Assembly: GCA_000432575.1 (NCBI GenBank)
Contig: HF996779.1
Location: forward strand, 1 to 17,318
Direction of reading: 5' to 3'
Origin: Clostridium sp. CAG:762
Lineage (GTDB): Bacteria; Bacillota_I; Bacilli_A; RF39; UBA660
DNA length: 17,318 nucleotides
Below the pieces are notes generated by a model. The model ran no database searches, was not told the DNA's origin, and worked only from the letters and a program-made list of their open reading frames with translations. The stretch's first letter is position 1. Each line of letters begins with the position of its first letter. The position numbers were made by a program, and so were the translations under genes. Positions 1 through 6,624 of this stretch are shown piece after piece.

Positions 1-2
1 AA

Positions 3-473
3 CAAAGTATCTATGGATTAGGAATAACAGATATAGGAGTAAATAGTAATGGTTCATATTATACTGGTGGAGGTTCAGGCACTAGTTATAAAACAAATAT
101 AGGACAATCAACGACAGGAAATATAACTGGAGTGTATGATATGTCAGGTGGAGCATATGAATATGTAATGGGAAACTACAATAAAATGGCAAAAGATTCA
201 AGATTAACAATAAGTACAGTACCAACTGGGCATATAGATATATATTCAGGAACAAGTGTCAGTGCTAGCCACCTAGGAGATGCTCTAGGAGAAACAGCAG
301 GCTGGTATAGTGATTACGCGAGATTTGTTAATTCCATCAGTTCTTGGTTCAATCGAGGGGGCTACTACTACGGTGGTGATGATTCTGCAGGTGTGTTCTA
401 TTTCAGCAGTGGATCGGGTGGGGGCTTCGACAGCATCGGGTTTCGTGTGGTACTTTCCACTACGGGAGCGTAA
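3..473 (+). CDS. C-terminal part of an FGE/C-type-lectin-fold surface protein, probable DGR target (5' end outside window)
   Basis: The frame is open from base 3, so 156 residues of a longer protein are visible; the ATG at 132 is internal. The stop is TAA at 471-473. The part from base 129 (GVYDMSGGAYEYVMGNY) resembles the GxVYDMxGNVxEW region of formylglycine-generating-enzyme/sulfatase-modifying-factor domains. The C-terminus reads WFNRGG, then a run of Tyr/Gly/Asp/Ser, then SAGVFYF, a Ser/Gly stretch and IGFRVVL. RGG...GFRxVL is the frame of FGE/CLec domains, and in DGR targets the residues in between are diversified. From about base 320 the DNA becomes GC-rich and adenine-poor, unlike the AT-rich upstream part, as expected after adenine-directed mutagenesis. 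The role would be ligand display at the cell surface, inferred from the family. No N-terminus is visible, so export cannot be judged. The CLec/FGE call is fairly sure; DGR-target status is likely but rests on pattern alone. Confidence 0.8.
   Translation, partial: QSIYGLGITDIGVNSNGSYYTGGGSGTSYKTNIGQSTTGNITGVYDMSGGAYEYVMGNYNKMAKDSRLTISTVPTGHIDIYSGTSVSASHLGDALGETAGWYSDYARFVNSISSWFNRGGYYYGGDDSAGVFYFSSGSGGGFDSIGFRVVLSTTGA
321..473 (+). other. Putative DGR variable region (VR) within the target gene
   Basis: The last 50 codons encode an invariant-looking frame (FV..S...WF.RGG......SAGVF.F.........IGFRVVL). The intervening codons (TAC, GGT, GAT, TCT, TAT, AGC, TCG, GGC, TTC, GAC) can mostly be derived from AAC/AAT by changing only adenines. 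The GC-rich 3' edge (about 436-456) is where an initiation-of-mutagenic-homing element would sit. The matching template repeat and reverse transcriptase are not in the window, so this is inference from sequence pattern. An ordinary GC-rich exchange segment is the alternative. Confidence 0.6.
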
Positions 474-560
474 GCGGCCAGTTACACAGATACTGCTAAA
501 TAAGGCCAAAAATGTAGCTTAAAAAGTTACACAAAACTTGGTATGGGGATTGCCCTCTTC

Positions 561-583
561 GCACTCTTTTTTGCGGAGAGTGC
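561..583 (+). other. Short GC-containing hairpin downstream of the VR gene
   Basis: GCACTCT (561-567) pairs perfectly with AGAGTGC (577-583) around a 9-base loop. It lies about 90 bases after the stop codon. No uridine run follows, so it is a weak candidate for an ordinary terminator. DGR targets often have a hairpin or cruciform after the variable region, but usually closer than this. Confidence 0.5.
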
Positions 584-599
584 ATGGTAAAGTGCCCTC

Positions 600-650
600 A
601 ATGTCTAGCATTTGAGTGCATGAACATAGGTCATGCAAATGCTAGACATT
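600..650 (+). terminator. Long near-perfect hairpin, terminator or structured element
   Basis: AATGTCTAGCATTTG (600-614) is perfectly complementary to 636-650. After a 4-base bulge (615-618) the stem continues with CATGA (619-623) against TCATG (631-635), leaving the 7-base loop ACATAGG. This gives 20 base pairs in 51 bases. It is followed by GGTTATAATATAATTTTTTA, so the uridine tract is 13 bases away and not adjacent. It may terminate the target-gene transcript, but its length and missing adjacent T-run leave room for a DNA-cruciform role at a DGR target. Confidence 0.55.
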
Positions 651-709
651 GGTTATAATATAATTTTTTATAAGGTGTTTTATAATAGGGATTAAGTCGT
701 TTTTTCGTG

Positions 710-769
710 AACTTTGTTTCGTCCAGCAACCCTTGGTTCAAACTCGGATGCAAAACCAACAACGGGAAT
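710..769 (+). repeat. Truncated VR-like repeat, possible decayed DGR template repeat
   Basis: Aligned without gaps to 321-380, 36 of 60 bases agree, with a 10-base identical core CTTGGTTCAA (732-741 and 343-352). In the same frame it would read NFVSSSNPWFKLGCKTNNGN against RFVNSISSWFNRGGYYYGGD, so FV..S...WF..G....G. is shared. Of the 24 mismatches, 11 fall on adenines of this copy (11 of its 19 A), as expected for template versus variable region, but 13 do not. It lacks the 3' half and any match to the IGFRVVL-coding end. It cannot be the working template for this variable region; a decayed template repeat, or the remnant of a second target gene, fits best. Confidence 0.5.
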
Positions 770-958
770 ATAAAACAAATAGAAAATAACTTAATTAGTA
801 AATAATATTATATGTTTTAATAAGTTTATATGCTAGATAAAAAAAGTCTATTTACTAAAAGTGTGTAAATAAAAAAAAGTAAATGATAATGTGGATGTTA
901 ATTATAAATATAATTAATCTATGAACTAAAAGGACGTAGTAAAAGTAAAAAAAAACAA

Positions 959-986
959 TTGACATATTTTAAATATGTGGTAATAT
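959..986 (+). promoter_or_regulatory. Sigma-A-type promoter of the T-box operon
   Basis: A perfect -35 TTGACA (959-964) is followed after 16 bases by TAATAT (981-986), which is preceded by TGG and so makes an extended -10. Transcription would start near 992, just before the T-box leader begins. Confidence 0.8.
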
Positions 987-992
987 AAATAT

Positions 993-1193
993 ATGTGAAA
1001 AAAAGCAATGATTAGGAATTATTAATGAAATGTTTAAAAGAGAGTTCTTGTTTGGTGGAAAAGAATAAACTATTATTAATATGCTACCTATGAGCAATTC
1101 TATAAAGAAGAATCGGTAATTACCGTTATTGAAATTAAGAAATAAAAGGATGGTACCGTGTTATTGACACTCCTTAGGTACTATCTTTTTTTT
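993..1193 (+). promoter_or_regulatory. T-box leader (alanine-specific)
   Basis: The canonical T-box AGGATGGTACCGTG lies at 1147-1160. The antiterminator folds as expected: AAGGA (1146-1150) with TCCTT (1171-1175), the 7-base bulge TGGTACC, then GTGT (1158-1161) with ACAC (1167-1170). Bulge UGGU matches an ACCA tRNA 3' end. In Stem I, TAGG (1013-1016) pairs with CCTA (1087-1090) and ATTAAT (1020-1025) with ATTAAT (1075-1080), leaving a specifier loop that contains GCT followed by A (1083-1086), an alanine codon. A CGGT/ACCG hairpin (1114-1125) lies between Stem I and the antiterminator. Uncharged tRNA-Ala should favour read-through into the alaS operon. Confidence 0.93.
1149..1193 (+). terminator. 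T-box attenuator terminator
   Basis: GATGGTACC (1149-1157) pairs with GGTACTATC (1177-1185), with one G-U pair, and is followed directly by eight T (1186-1193). It uses the same strand as the T-box bulge, so it is mutually exclusive with the antiterminator. Confidence 0.9.
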
Positions 1194-1209
1194 AATATAG
1201 GAGGAAATT

Positions 1210-1767
1210 ATGAAAAAAAATATTATAGCTATTGTAGGTATGTGTGGAAGTGGTAAAAGTGTGGCTTCGGCTTTTTTAGAAGATTTGGGTTATGAAAAGG
1301 TTTATTTTGGAGGAGTTACTTTAGATAAGTTAAGGGAAAATGGGATGGAGATAAATCCTTTAAATGAGAAAATAATGCGTGAAAAACTTAGAAGTGAACT
1401 TGGTATGGGAGCATATGCAAAAATATTACTTCCTAAGATAAAAGAATTATCGATGGATAAGAATGTTGTTTTGGATGGATTATATTCATGGGATGAATAT
1501 AAGATATTACTTGATAATTTAGATAATATATCTTTAGTAGCTATTATTTGTGATAAGAAAATTAGGTATGAAAGATTAGAAAAAAGAGAAATAAGGCCAC
1601 TTACTAGTGATGAGGCTAATAAGAGAGATATTGCAGAGATAGAGAATTTGGCTAAAGGCGGACCAATATCATATGCTGATTATTTTATTAATAATAATGG
1701 TACTTTAAAAGATTATGAGATAAGATTAAAAGAAATATTAAATAATATAGAAAAGGAGAGAATATAA
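1210..1767 (+). CDS. P-loop nucleotide kinase-like protein, UPF0200 / dephospho-CoA kinase superfamily
   Basis: This 185-residue protein opens with a P-loop (GMCGSGKS, residues 10-17) right after the first beta strand. A segment near residues 34-72 (YFGGVTLDKLRENG, then KLRSELGMGAYAK) closely resembles the archaeal UPF0200 family, whose members are about this long and belong to the adenylate kinase/dephospho-CoA kinase superfamily. The substrate is unknown. It has a good start: AGGAGG at 1199-1204, 5 bases before ATG. It is the first gene of the T-box operon and ends one base before alaS, so it is made with AlaRS and responds to alanine starvation. The P-loop assignment is certain; a specific kinase activity is not, and a true CoaE seems unlikely from the sequence between the P-loop and residue 80. 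Confidence 0.8.
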   Translation: MKKNIIAIVGMCGSGKSVASAFLEDLGYEKVYFGGVTLDKLRENGMEINPLNEKIMREKLRSELGMGAYAKILLPKIKELSMDKNVVLDGLYSWDEYKILLDNLDNISLVAIICDKKIRYERLEKREIRPLTSDEANKRDIAEIENLAKGGPISYADYFINNNGTLKDYEIRLKEILNNIEKERI

Positions 1768-1768
1768 T

Positions 1769-3529
1769 ATGGAAATTAAAGAAAAATATTTAGAATTTTT
1801 TAAGAGTAAAGGGCATAAGGTAATACCAAGTGCTCCAGTAATACCAGAAAATGATCCTACTTGTTTATTTATAACAGCAGGTATGCAACCACTTATTCCT
1901 TATTTAAAAGGACAAAAGCATCCTGATGGAGTAAGACTTGTGGATGTTCAAAAATGTTTTAGGACTAATGATTTGGATTCTGTAGGGGATACTTATCATC
2001 ACACTTTTTTTGAAATGTTAGGTAATTGGAGTTTGGGAGATTATTTTAAGAAGGAATCAATTGCATGGAGTTATGAATTTTTAACAGAGTGGTTAAATAT
2101 TCCTCATGATAAACTTGCTATTACTGTGTTTAAGGGTAATGATATTGTAGAAAAAGATATGGAAAGTGCTAATTATTGGATGAGTCATGGTATTAGTGAA
2201 AAAAGAATTGCTTATTTAAAAGAAGAAGATAATTGGTGGCCTAATATTGAAATGCTAGGACCATGTGGACCTGATACGGAGATATTTTATTTTAGGAGTG
2301 AGGAAGAGACTCCAGAAGTGTTTGATCCAAATGATAAGAGATGGGTAGAAATATGGAATAATGTTTTTATGCAATATAATCATGTTGATGAGAAGACTTT
2401 TGTACCTTTGCAAAATAAAAATGTTGATACTGGTATGGGAGTAGAAAGAGTAACGGCAATTCTTGAGGGTGTAGATGATAATTATCAAACATCTATTTTT
2501 AAGGATGTTATTGCTTATATTGAAAAGATATCTGGTTTAAGTTATAAGAATTTAGAATATGCTAGAAGCATGAGAATACTTGCGGATCATATAAGAGCAT
2601 CAGTTATGATTATTGGTGATGATTCTAATATTATGCCTTCTAATACTGATCAAGGATATGTTTTGAGGAGATTAATAAGAAGAGCTATAAGACATGCTAA
2701 GAGAATAAATATTGATGTAAATACTGATTTTGAACGAGTAATTGCTAAGATGTTTATTGATAAATATAAGAGTACTTATCATGAATTAGATAGGAATGAG
2801 GTACATATTTTAGATACTTTATCTAGTGAGAAGAAGAAATTTTCTAAGACTTTAGAGCGTGGCTTGAAAGAATTTGAGAAAATTATAAAGAATTTGAATG
2901 ACAATGAAATCAATGCTACGAATGCTTTTAAATTGTATGATACATATGGTTTTCCTATTGAACTTACTATTGAACTTGCTAGTGAATTAGGTATTACTGT
3001 TGATAAGGATGGTTTTGATAAGAAGTTTAGTGAACATCAAGAGAAGTCAAGGTTGGGGTCAGCTCAAAAATTTAAAGGTGGGCTTGCTTCAACGGGAGAT
3101 ATGGAGATAAAATATCATACTGCTACTCATTTATTAAATGCAGCTTTGAAAGAAGTATTAGGATCTCATGTTCATCAAAAGGGTAGTAATATTACTGCTG
3201 AAAGAATGAGATTTGATTTTAGTCATGATAGTAAGATGACTAGTGAAGAATTAAAGAAAACTGAAGATTTGGTTAATTCATATATTAAAGCCTCTATTCC
3301 TGTAATTAAGACAGAGGAAAAGAAGGAGGATGCTATTGCTGATGGGGCAGAGGCTATGTTTATTGAAAAATATGGTGATATTGTAACAGTATATACGATA
3401 GGTGATGTGTCAAAAGAGTTATGTGGTGGGCCTCATGTTAATAATACGAGTGAACTAGGACATTTTAAGATAATTAAGGAAGAAGCTTCTAGTGCGGGTG
3501 TTAGAAGAATAAAGGCTATTTTGGAATAG
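1769..3529 (+). CDS. alaS: Alanyl-tRNA synthetase, short form lacking the C-terminal domains
   Basis: This enzyme charges tRNA-Ala with alanine in the cytosol. The class II catalytic domain is clear: motif 2 region FRTNDLDSVGDTYHH (64-78), HHTFFEMLGNWSLGDYF (77-93) and motif 3 GMGVER (222-227). A tRNA-binding helical domain follows (about 245-440). The editing domain has its zinc ligands: HTATH (H450, H454) and CGGPH (C552, H556). The protein ends at residue 586 with AGVRRIKAILE, where bacterial AlaRS of about 875 residues continues into the DHHA1/oligomerisation and C-Ala domains. It is also short between the tRNA-binding and editing domains. The stop is genuine and followed by a hairpin, so this is a natural compact form and not a frameshift. 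The ATG lies one base after the preceding stop, with AAAGGAGAG at 1753-1761. The upstream T-box with an Ala specifier supports the assignment. Confidence 0.96.
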   Translation: MEIKEKYLEFFKSKGHKVIPSAPVIPENDPTCLFITAGMQPLIPYLKGQKHPDGVRLVDVQKCFRTNDLDSVGDTYHHTFFEMLGNWSLGDYFKKESIAWSYEFLTEWLNIPHDKLAITVFKGNDIVEKDMESANYWMSHGISEKRIAYLKEEDNWWPNIEMLGPCGPDTEIFYFRSEEETPEVFDPNDKRWVEIWNNVFMQYNHVDEKTFVPLQNKNVDTGMGVERVTAILEGVDDNYQTSIFKDVIAYIEKISGLSYKNLEYARSMRILADHIRASVMIIGDDSNIMPSNTDQGYVLRRLIRRAIRHAKRINIDVNTDFERVIAKMFIDKYKSTYHELDRNEVHILDTLSSEKKKFSKTLERGLKEFEKIIKNLNDNEINATNAFKLYDTYGFPIELTIELASELGITVDKDGFDKKFSEHQEKSRLGSAQKFKGGLASTGDMEIKYHTATHLLNAALKEVLGSHVHQKGSNITAERMRFDFSHDSKMTSEELKKTEDLVNSYIKASIPVIKTEEKKEDAIADGAEAMFIEKYGDIVTVYTIGDVSKELCGGPHVNNTSELGHFKIIKEEASSAGVRRIKAILE

Positions 3530-3548
3530 ACTATAATAGTCTATTTTT
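3527..3548 (+). terminator. Terminator of the alaS operon
   Basis: TAGACTA (3527-3533) pairs with TAGTCTA (3537-3543) over a 3-base loop, followed by five T. The stem begins with the alaS stop codon. A second option, AGTCTAT (3538-3544) with ATAGACT (3571-3577), also ends in a T-run (3577-3583) and competes for the same bases. Confidence 0.6.
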
Positions 3549-3571
3549 CTTCACATAATTACTTTAATCTA

Positions 3572-3600
3572 TAGACTTTTTTTAGAAATTTTAGTAAAAT
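3572..3600 (+). promoter_or_regulatory. Possible promoter of the lipid kinase gene
   Basis: TAGACT (3572-3577, 4 of 6 to TTGACA), 17 bases, then TAAAAT (3595-3600, 5 of 6 to TATAAT). It lies after the alaS terminator and 16 bases before the ATG, which would give a very short leader. Confidence 0.45.
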
Positions 3601-3615
3601 AACTTTGGTGGTTAT

Positions 3616-4536
3616 ATGAAAAAATGTGCGGTTATTTACAATCCTCATAGTGGTAAAAATATTCATGATAATTTTATTCCTAATTTTATTAAGATATTAA
3701 ATGATTATGGTTATGATGTTGATTTTATTTATACTGAGTATAAGTATCATGCTTTTAAGATAATAGATGAAATTAATGGTGATACTGATTTGGTTATATC
3801 TTTGGGTGGGGATGGAACTTTTAATGAGATAGTAACTGGTAATTTAAAAAGAAAGAAGCCTTTGCTTTTAGCTCATATTCCTTTAGGTACTACTAATGAT
3901 ATTGGAGCGATGTTTGGATATTCTAAGAATATTATTAGTAATTTAAAGGCTTTGCTGGATGGTTCTATAAAGAAGATAGATATATGTACCGTTAATGGTA
4001 GACCTTTTGTTTATGTAGCGGGTTTTGGTAAGTTTTTAGATGTATCTTATTTGACCACGAGTAGTCAAAAGAGGAAATGGGGTTATTTGGCATATCTTTA
4101 TAATGGAATAAAATCTTTTTTTGATAAAACAAATGACTATGAATTAACATATACTATTGACGGAGAGACATATCAAGGAAAATATTCGTTTTTTATGATA
4201 TCTAATGCTAATAGAATAGCGGGTTTTAATAATTTTTATAAGGATGTTAAATTAGATGATGATAGGTTTGAGGTTTTATTTTGTTCGTTAACTAAGAAGA
4301 AGGATATAGTTAAGGCATTTATTAATTTAAAAACAAATGGTATTAATAATGTTGCAGGGATGTATTTTCATAAGACTAATAATTTAACTGTTAAGTTTAA
4401 TAAAAAACCTAAGAAGAATTGGTGTGTTGATGGGGAAGAGTTGGTGGATAATAGAAAAATATATAATATAAGTATTATTCATGATGTTAGAATAATGCTA
4501 CCTAATAAGAATATTAAAAACTTATTTATTAAATAA
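3616..4536 (+). CDS. Diacylglycerol kinase-family lipid kinase (DgkB/YegS-like)
   Basis: The 306-residue protein has the hallmarks of the DAG-kinase catalytic domain: NPHSGK at 9-14, GGDGTFNEI at 64-72 (nucleotide-binding GGDGT loop) and PLGTTND at 89-95, the family PxGTxND motif. A C-terminal beta-rich domain ends with VDGEE (near residue 278), also typical. Members phosphorylate lipids such as diacylglycerol at the inner membrane face. Length is normal and no membrane segment is needed. GGTGG at 3607-3611 is the ribosome site. The stop lies 15 bases before the ABC exporter gene, so co-transcription is likely. The family is certain; the exact lipid (diacylglycerol or another) is not. Confidence 0.9.
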   Translation: MKKCAVIYNPHSGKNIHDNFIPNFIKILNDYGYDVDFIYTEYKYHAFKIIDEINGDTDLVISLGGDGTFNEIVTGNLKRKKPLLLAHIPLGTTNDIGAMFGYSKNIISNLKALLDGSIKKIDICTVNGRPFVYVAGFGKFLDVSYLTTSSQKRKWGYLAYLYNGIKSFFDKTNDYELTYTIDGETYQGKYSFFMISNANRIAGFNNFYKDVKLDDDRFEVLFCSLTKKKDIVKAFINLKTNGINNVAGMYFHKTNNLTVKFNKKPKKNWCVDGEELVDNRKIYNISIIHDVRIMLPNKNIKNLFIK

Positions 4537-4551
4537 AAGGATGGTGATTGC

Positions 4552-6624
4552 ATGAAAGTTTTTAAGCCACTTAAAAAAATGATTTTATATTTGATTTTAG
4601 CTATTTTACTTTTAGTGATTCAAGCTATTTGTGAATTGAATTTACCTAGTTATACTTCTAATATTATTAATATTGGTATTGGTAATAAGGGTATTGAATC
4701 TACCTTTCCTACGGTGTTAAGAGAACAAGAAATGAGTAAGATATTAGTTAATGTTAATGAAGAAGACGAGAAAATGATATTAAATAATTATAATCTTATA
4801 TCACTTACTAGTATTAGTAAAAAAGAATATTTAGTTTATAAGAATAAATATCCTATTATTGATAATGAGAATATATATCTTTATAATAATAAGGAAGATA
4901 TATCTAATGTTATGGGGGATGCTATTTTTAATTATTTGAATCAAGATAAGAAGATAGATATGTCTTTAAAAAATGCTTCTATTTTAAATTATATTGAGAA
5001 TGAATATAAGATAGTTGGGGTTGATACTGCTAAGATACAAAGTAATTATATTTTTAAGACTGGTCTTATTATGGTATTGATTACATTACTATGTATGGTT
5101 GCTTCAATCGGGGTAAGTTATCTTAGTTCTAGGATAGCATCAAAATATGCTAAGGAGTTAAGAAGTAATGTGTTTAGTAAGATATTAACTTTTTCAACGG
5201 TCGATATGAAAAAGTTTGGAACTTCTTCTTTGATTACGAGAACGACTAATGATATAAATCGTGTTCAAATGCTTATAATTATGTTTTTGAGGATTGTTGT
5301 TTATGCTCCAATTATGGGGGTCGGAGCTATTTTAAAGGTATTAAATAGTAATGCTTCTTTGACTTGGATAATTGGTTTAGGTATTGTATGTATTGTTAGT
5401 TTGATGTTAACTTTATTATTTATTGCTTTACCTAAGTTTGAAGTAGTTCAAAAATTAATAGATAAATTAAATTTAACAACAAGGGAGATAGTTACAGGTA
5501 TTCCAGTTATAAGAGCATTTAGTAATCAAAGATATGAAGAAAAAAGGTTTGATAAGGTAAATAGGGATTTAGAAAAAACGAATCTTTTTGTAGAGCGTTT
5601 GATGTCTTTGATTAATCCAATGATAAGTTTAGTTATGAATGGTGTTACTTTATTGATATTATGGGAAGGTGCTAAGAAGATTGATATTGGTGTTATTAAT
5701 TTTGGTGATGTCTTTGCTTTAATTCAATATGCAATGCAAATAATTGCTTCATTTATTATGTTGTCGATGGTATCTATTATGATACCTAGAGCAATGGTTT
5801 CTATAAAAAGAATAAGTGAAATATTAAATTATAATGTTTCAATTAAAGATAGTGATGATGCAAAAGATATTAAAGAAGTAGAGGGATTAATTGAATTTAA
5901 GAATGTTTCTTTTAAATATCCTAATGCTAAGGAAGAGGTATTAAGTAATATTAATTTTACAGCAGAGGTAGGGAAAACTACGGCTATTATTGGTTCTACG
6001 GGAAGTGGTAAGAGTACTTTGGTTAATTTATTACCAAGATTATATGATGTTACAAGTGGTGAAATAAAATTAGATGGAGTAGATATAAAGAATATAAAAT
6101 TGCATGATTTAAGAAATAATATTGGTTATATAGCTCAAAAAGGTGTACTTTTTTCTGGGACAATAAAGTCAAATATTAAATATGGAAATAGTAGTATTAG
6201 TGATAAGCAAATGATTTTTGCTTCAAATGTTGCTTTAGTGGATGAATTTATTAATAGTAAAGAAGGAGGATATAATTATAAGATTGCTCAAGGTGGTACT
6301 AATGTAAGCGGAGGTCAAAAGCAAAGATTGTCTATTGCGAGGGCTATTGCTAAGAAGCCTAAGGTATATATATTTGATGATAGCTTTTCGGCTTTAGATT
6401 TTAAGACTGATGCTAAATTAAGAAAGAATATTAAAGAAAAGTTAGGTAATGTTACTACTTTAATCGTGGCTCAGAGAATTAGTACTATTATGCATGCTGA
6501 TAAAATAGTGGTTTTGGAAAATGGTAAGGTGGTAGGAATTGGTACTCATAAGGAACTTATGAAGAAATGTAAGGTATATAAGGAAATAGCCACTTCCCAA
6601 TTATCAAAGGAGGAGTTGGCATGA
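4552..6624 (+). CDS. ABC exporter half-transporter with degenerate ATP site (heterodimer subunit A)
   Basis: The 690 residues comprise a first membrane helix (about 10-28), an unusual soluble stretch of about 135 residues predicted outside the membrane (30-165), five further helices (about 166-400) and a nucleotide-binding domain. Walker A is GSTGSGKST (481-489), the signature VSGGQKQR (585-592) is intact, and Walker B is VYIFDD (605-610). The catalytic Glu after Walker B is Asp (D610) and the switch His is Gln (Q641 in IVAQRIST). These two changes mark the non-catalytic side of heterodimeric exporters such as TM287/288 and BmrCD. GGTGAT at 4543-4548 is the ribosome site. The stop overlaps the start of the next gene by four bases (ATGA), which argues for coupled translation and a fixed partner. 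Substrate unknown: drug, lipid or peptide. Confidence 0.92.
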   Translation: MKVFKPLKKMILYLILAILLLVIQAICELNLPSYTSNIINIGIGNKGIESTFPTVLREQEMSKILVNVNEEDEKMILNNYNLISLTSISKKEYLVYKNKYPIIDNENIYLYNNKEDISNVMGDAIFNYLNQDKKIDMSLKNASILNYIENEYKIVGVDTAKIQSNYIFKTGLIMVLITLLCMVASIGVSYLSSRIASKYAKELRSNVFSKILTFSTVDMKKFGTSSLITRTTNDINRVQMLIIMFLRIVVYAPIMGVGAILKVLNSNASLTWIIGLGIVCIVSLMLTLLFIALPKFEVVQKLIDKLNLTTREIVTGIPVIRAFSNQRYEEKRFDKVNRDLEKTNLFVERLMSLINPMISLVMNGVTLLILWEGAKKIDIGVINFGDVFALIQYAMQIIASFIMLSMVSIMIPRAMVSIKRISEILNYNVSIKDSDDAKDIKEVEGLIEFKNVSFKYPNAKEEVLSNINFTAEVGKTTAIIGSTGSGKSTLVNLLPRLYDVTSGEIKLDGVDIKNIKLHDLRNNIGYIAQKGVLFSGTIKSNIKYGNSSISDKQMIFASNVALVDEFINSKEGGYNYKIAQGGTNVSGGQKQRLSIARAIAKKPKVYIFDDSFSALDFKTDAKLRKNIKEKLGNVTTLIVAQRISTIMHADKIVVLENGKVVGIGTHKELMKKCKVYKEIATSQLSKEELA

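Larger units (their letters stand above)
474..958. other. Long non-coding stretch between DGR-like target gene and T-box operon
   Basis: No convincing gene is seen in 485 bases. The left half (to about 650) is compositionally mixed. It carries the direct repeat GTTACACA (481-488 and 526-533), TGCCCTC twice (551-557 and 593-599), and two hairpins listed separately. A VR-like fragment lies at 710-769. From 782 to 958 the sequence is nearly pure A/T with a 10-bp inverted repeat (795-804 with 849-858, 44 bases apart) and no other recognisable content. Confidence 0.6.

Noticed and set aside
285..522. Open frames on both strands overlapping the end of the left-hand gene.
   Set aside because: They exist because the GC-rich variable segment has few stops. 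None has a ribosome site or family match.
654..686. Two TATAAT hexamers (654-659, 681-686) that could be promoters of a template RNA.
   Set aside because: No acceptable -35 lies 16-18 bases upstream of either, and the stretch is A/T-rich enough to give TATAAT by chance.
732..751. GGTTCAAACTC looks like a tRNA T-loop.
   Set aside because: The flanking bases do not form the 5-bp T-stem, and no acceptor, anticodon or D arms can be found around it. The similarity to the VR region at 343-362 explains it better.
795..858. 10-bp inverted repeat TTAGTAAATA/TATTTACTAA as an attachment site or operator.
   Set aside because: Low-complexity A/T sequence with a 44-base gap makes chance occurrence likely, and no recombinase or regulator gene is near.
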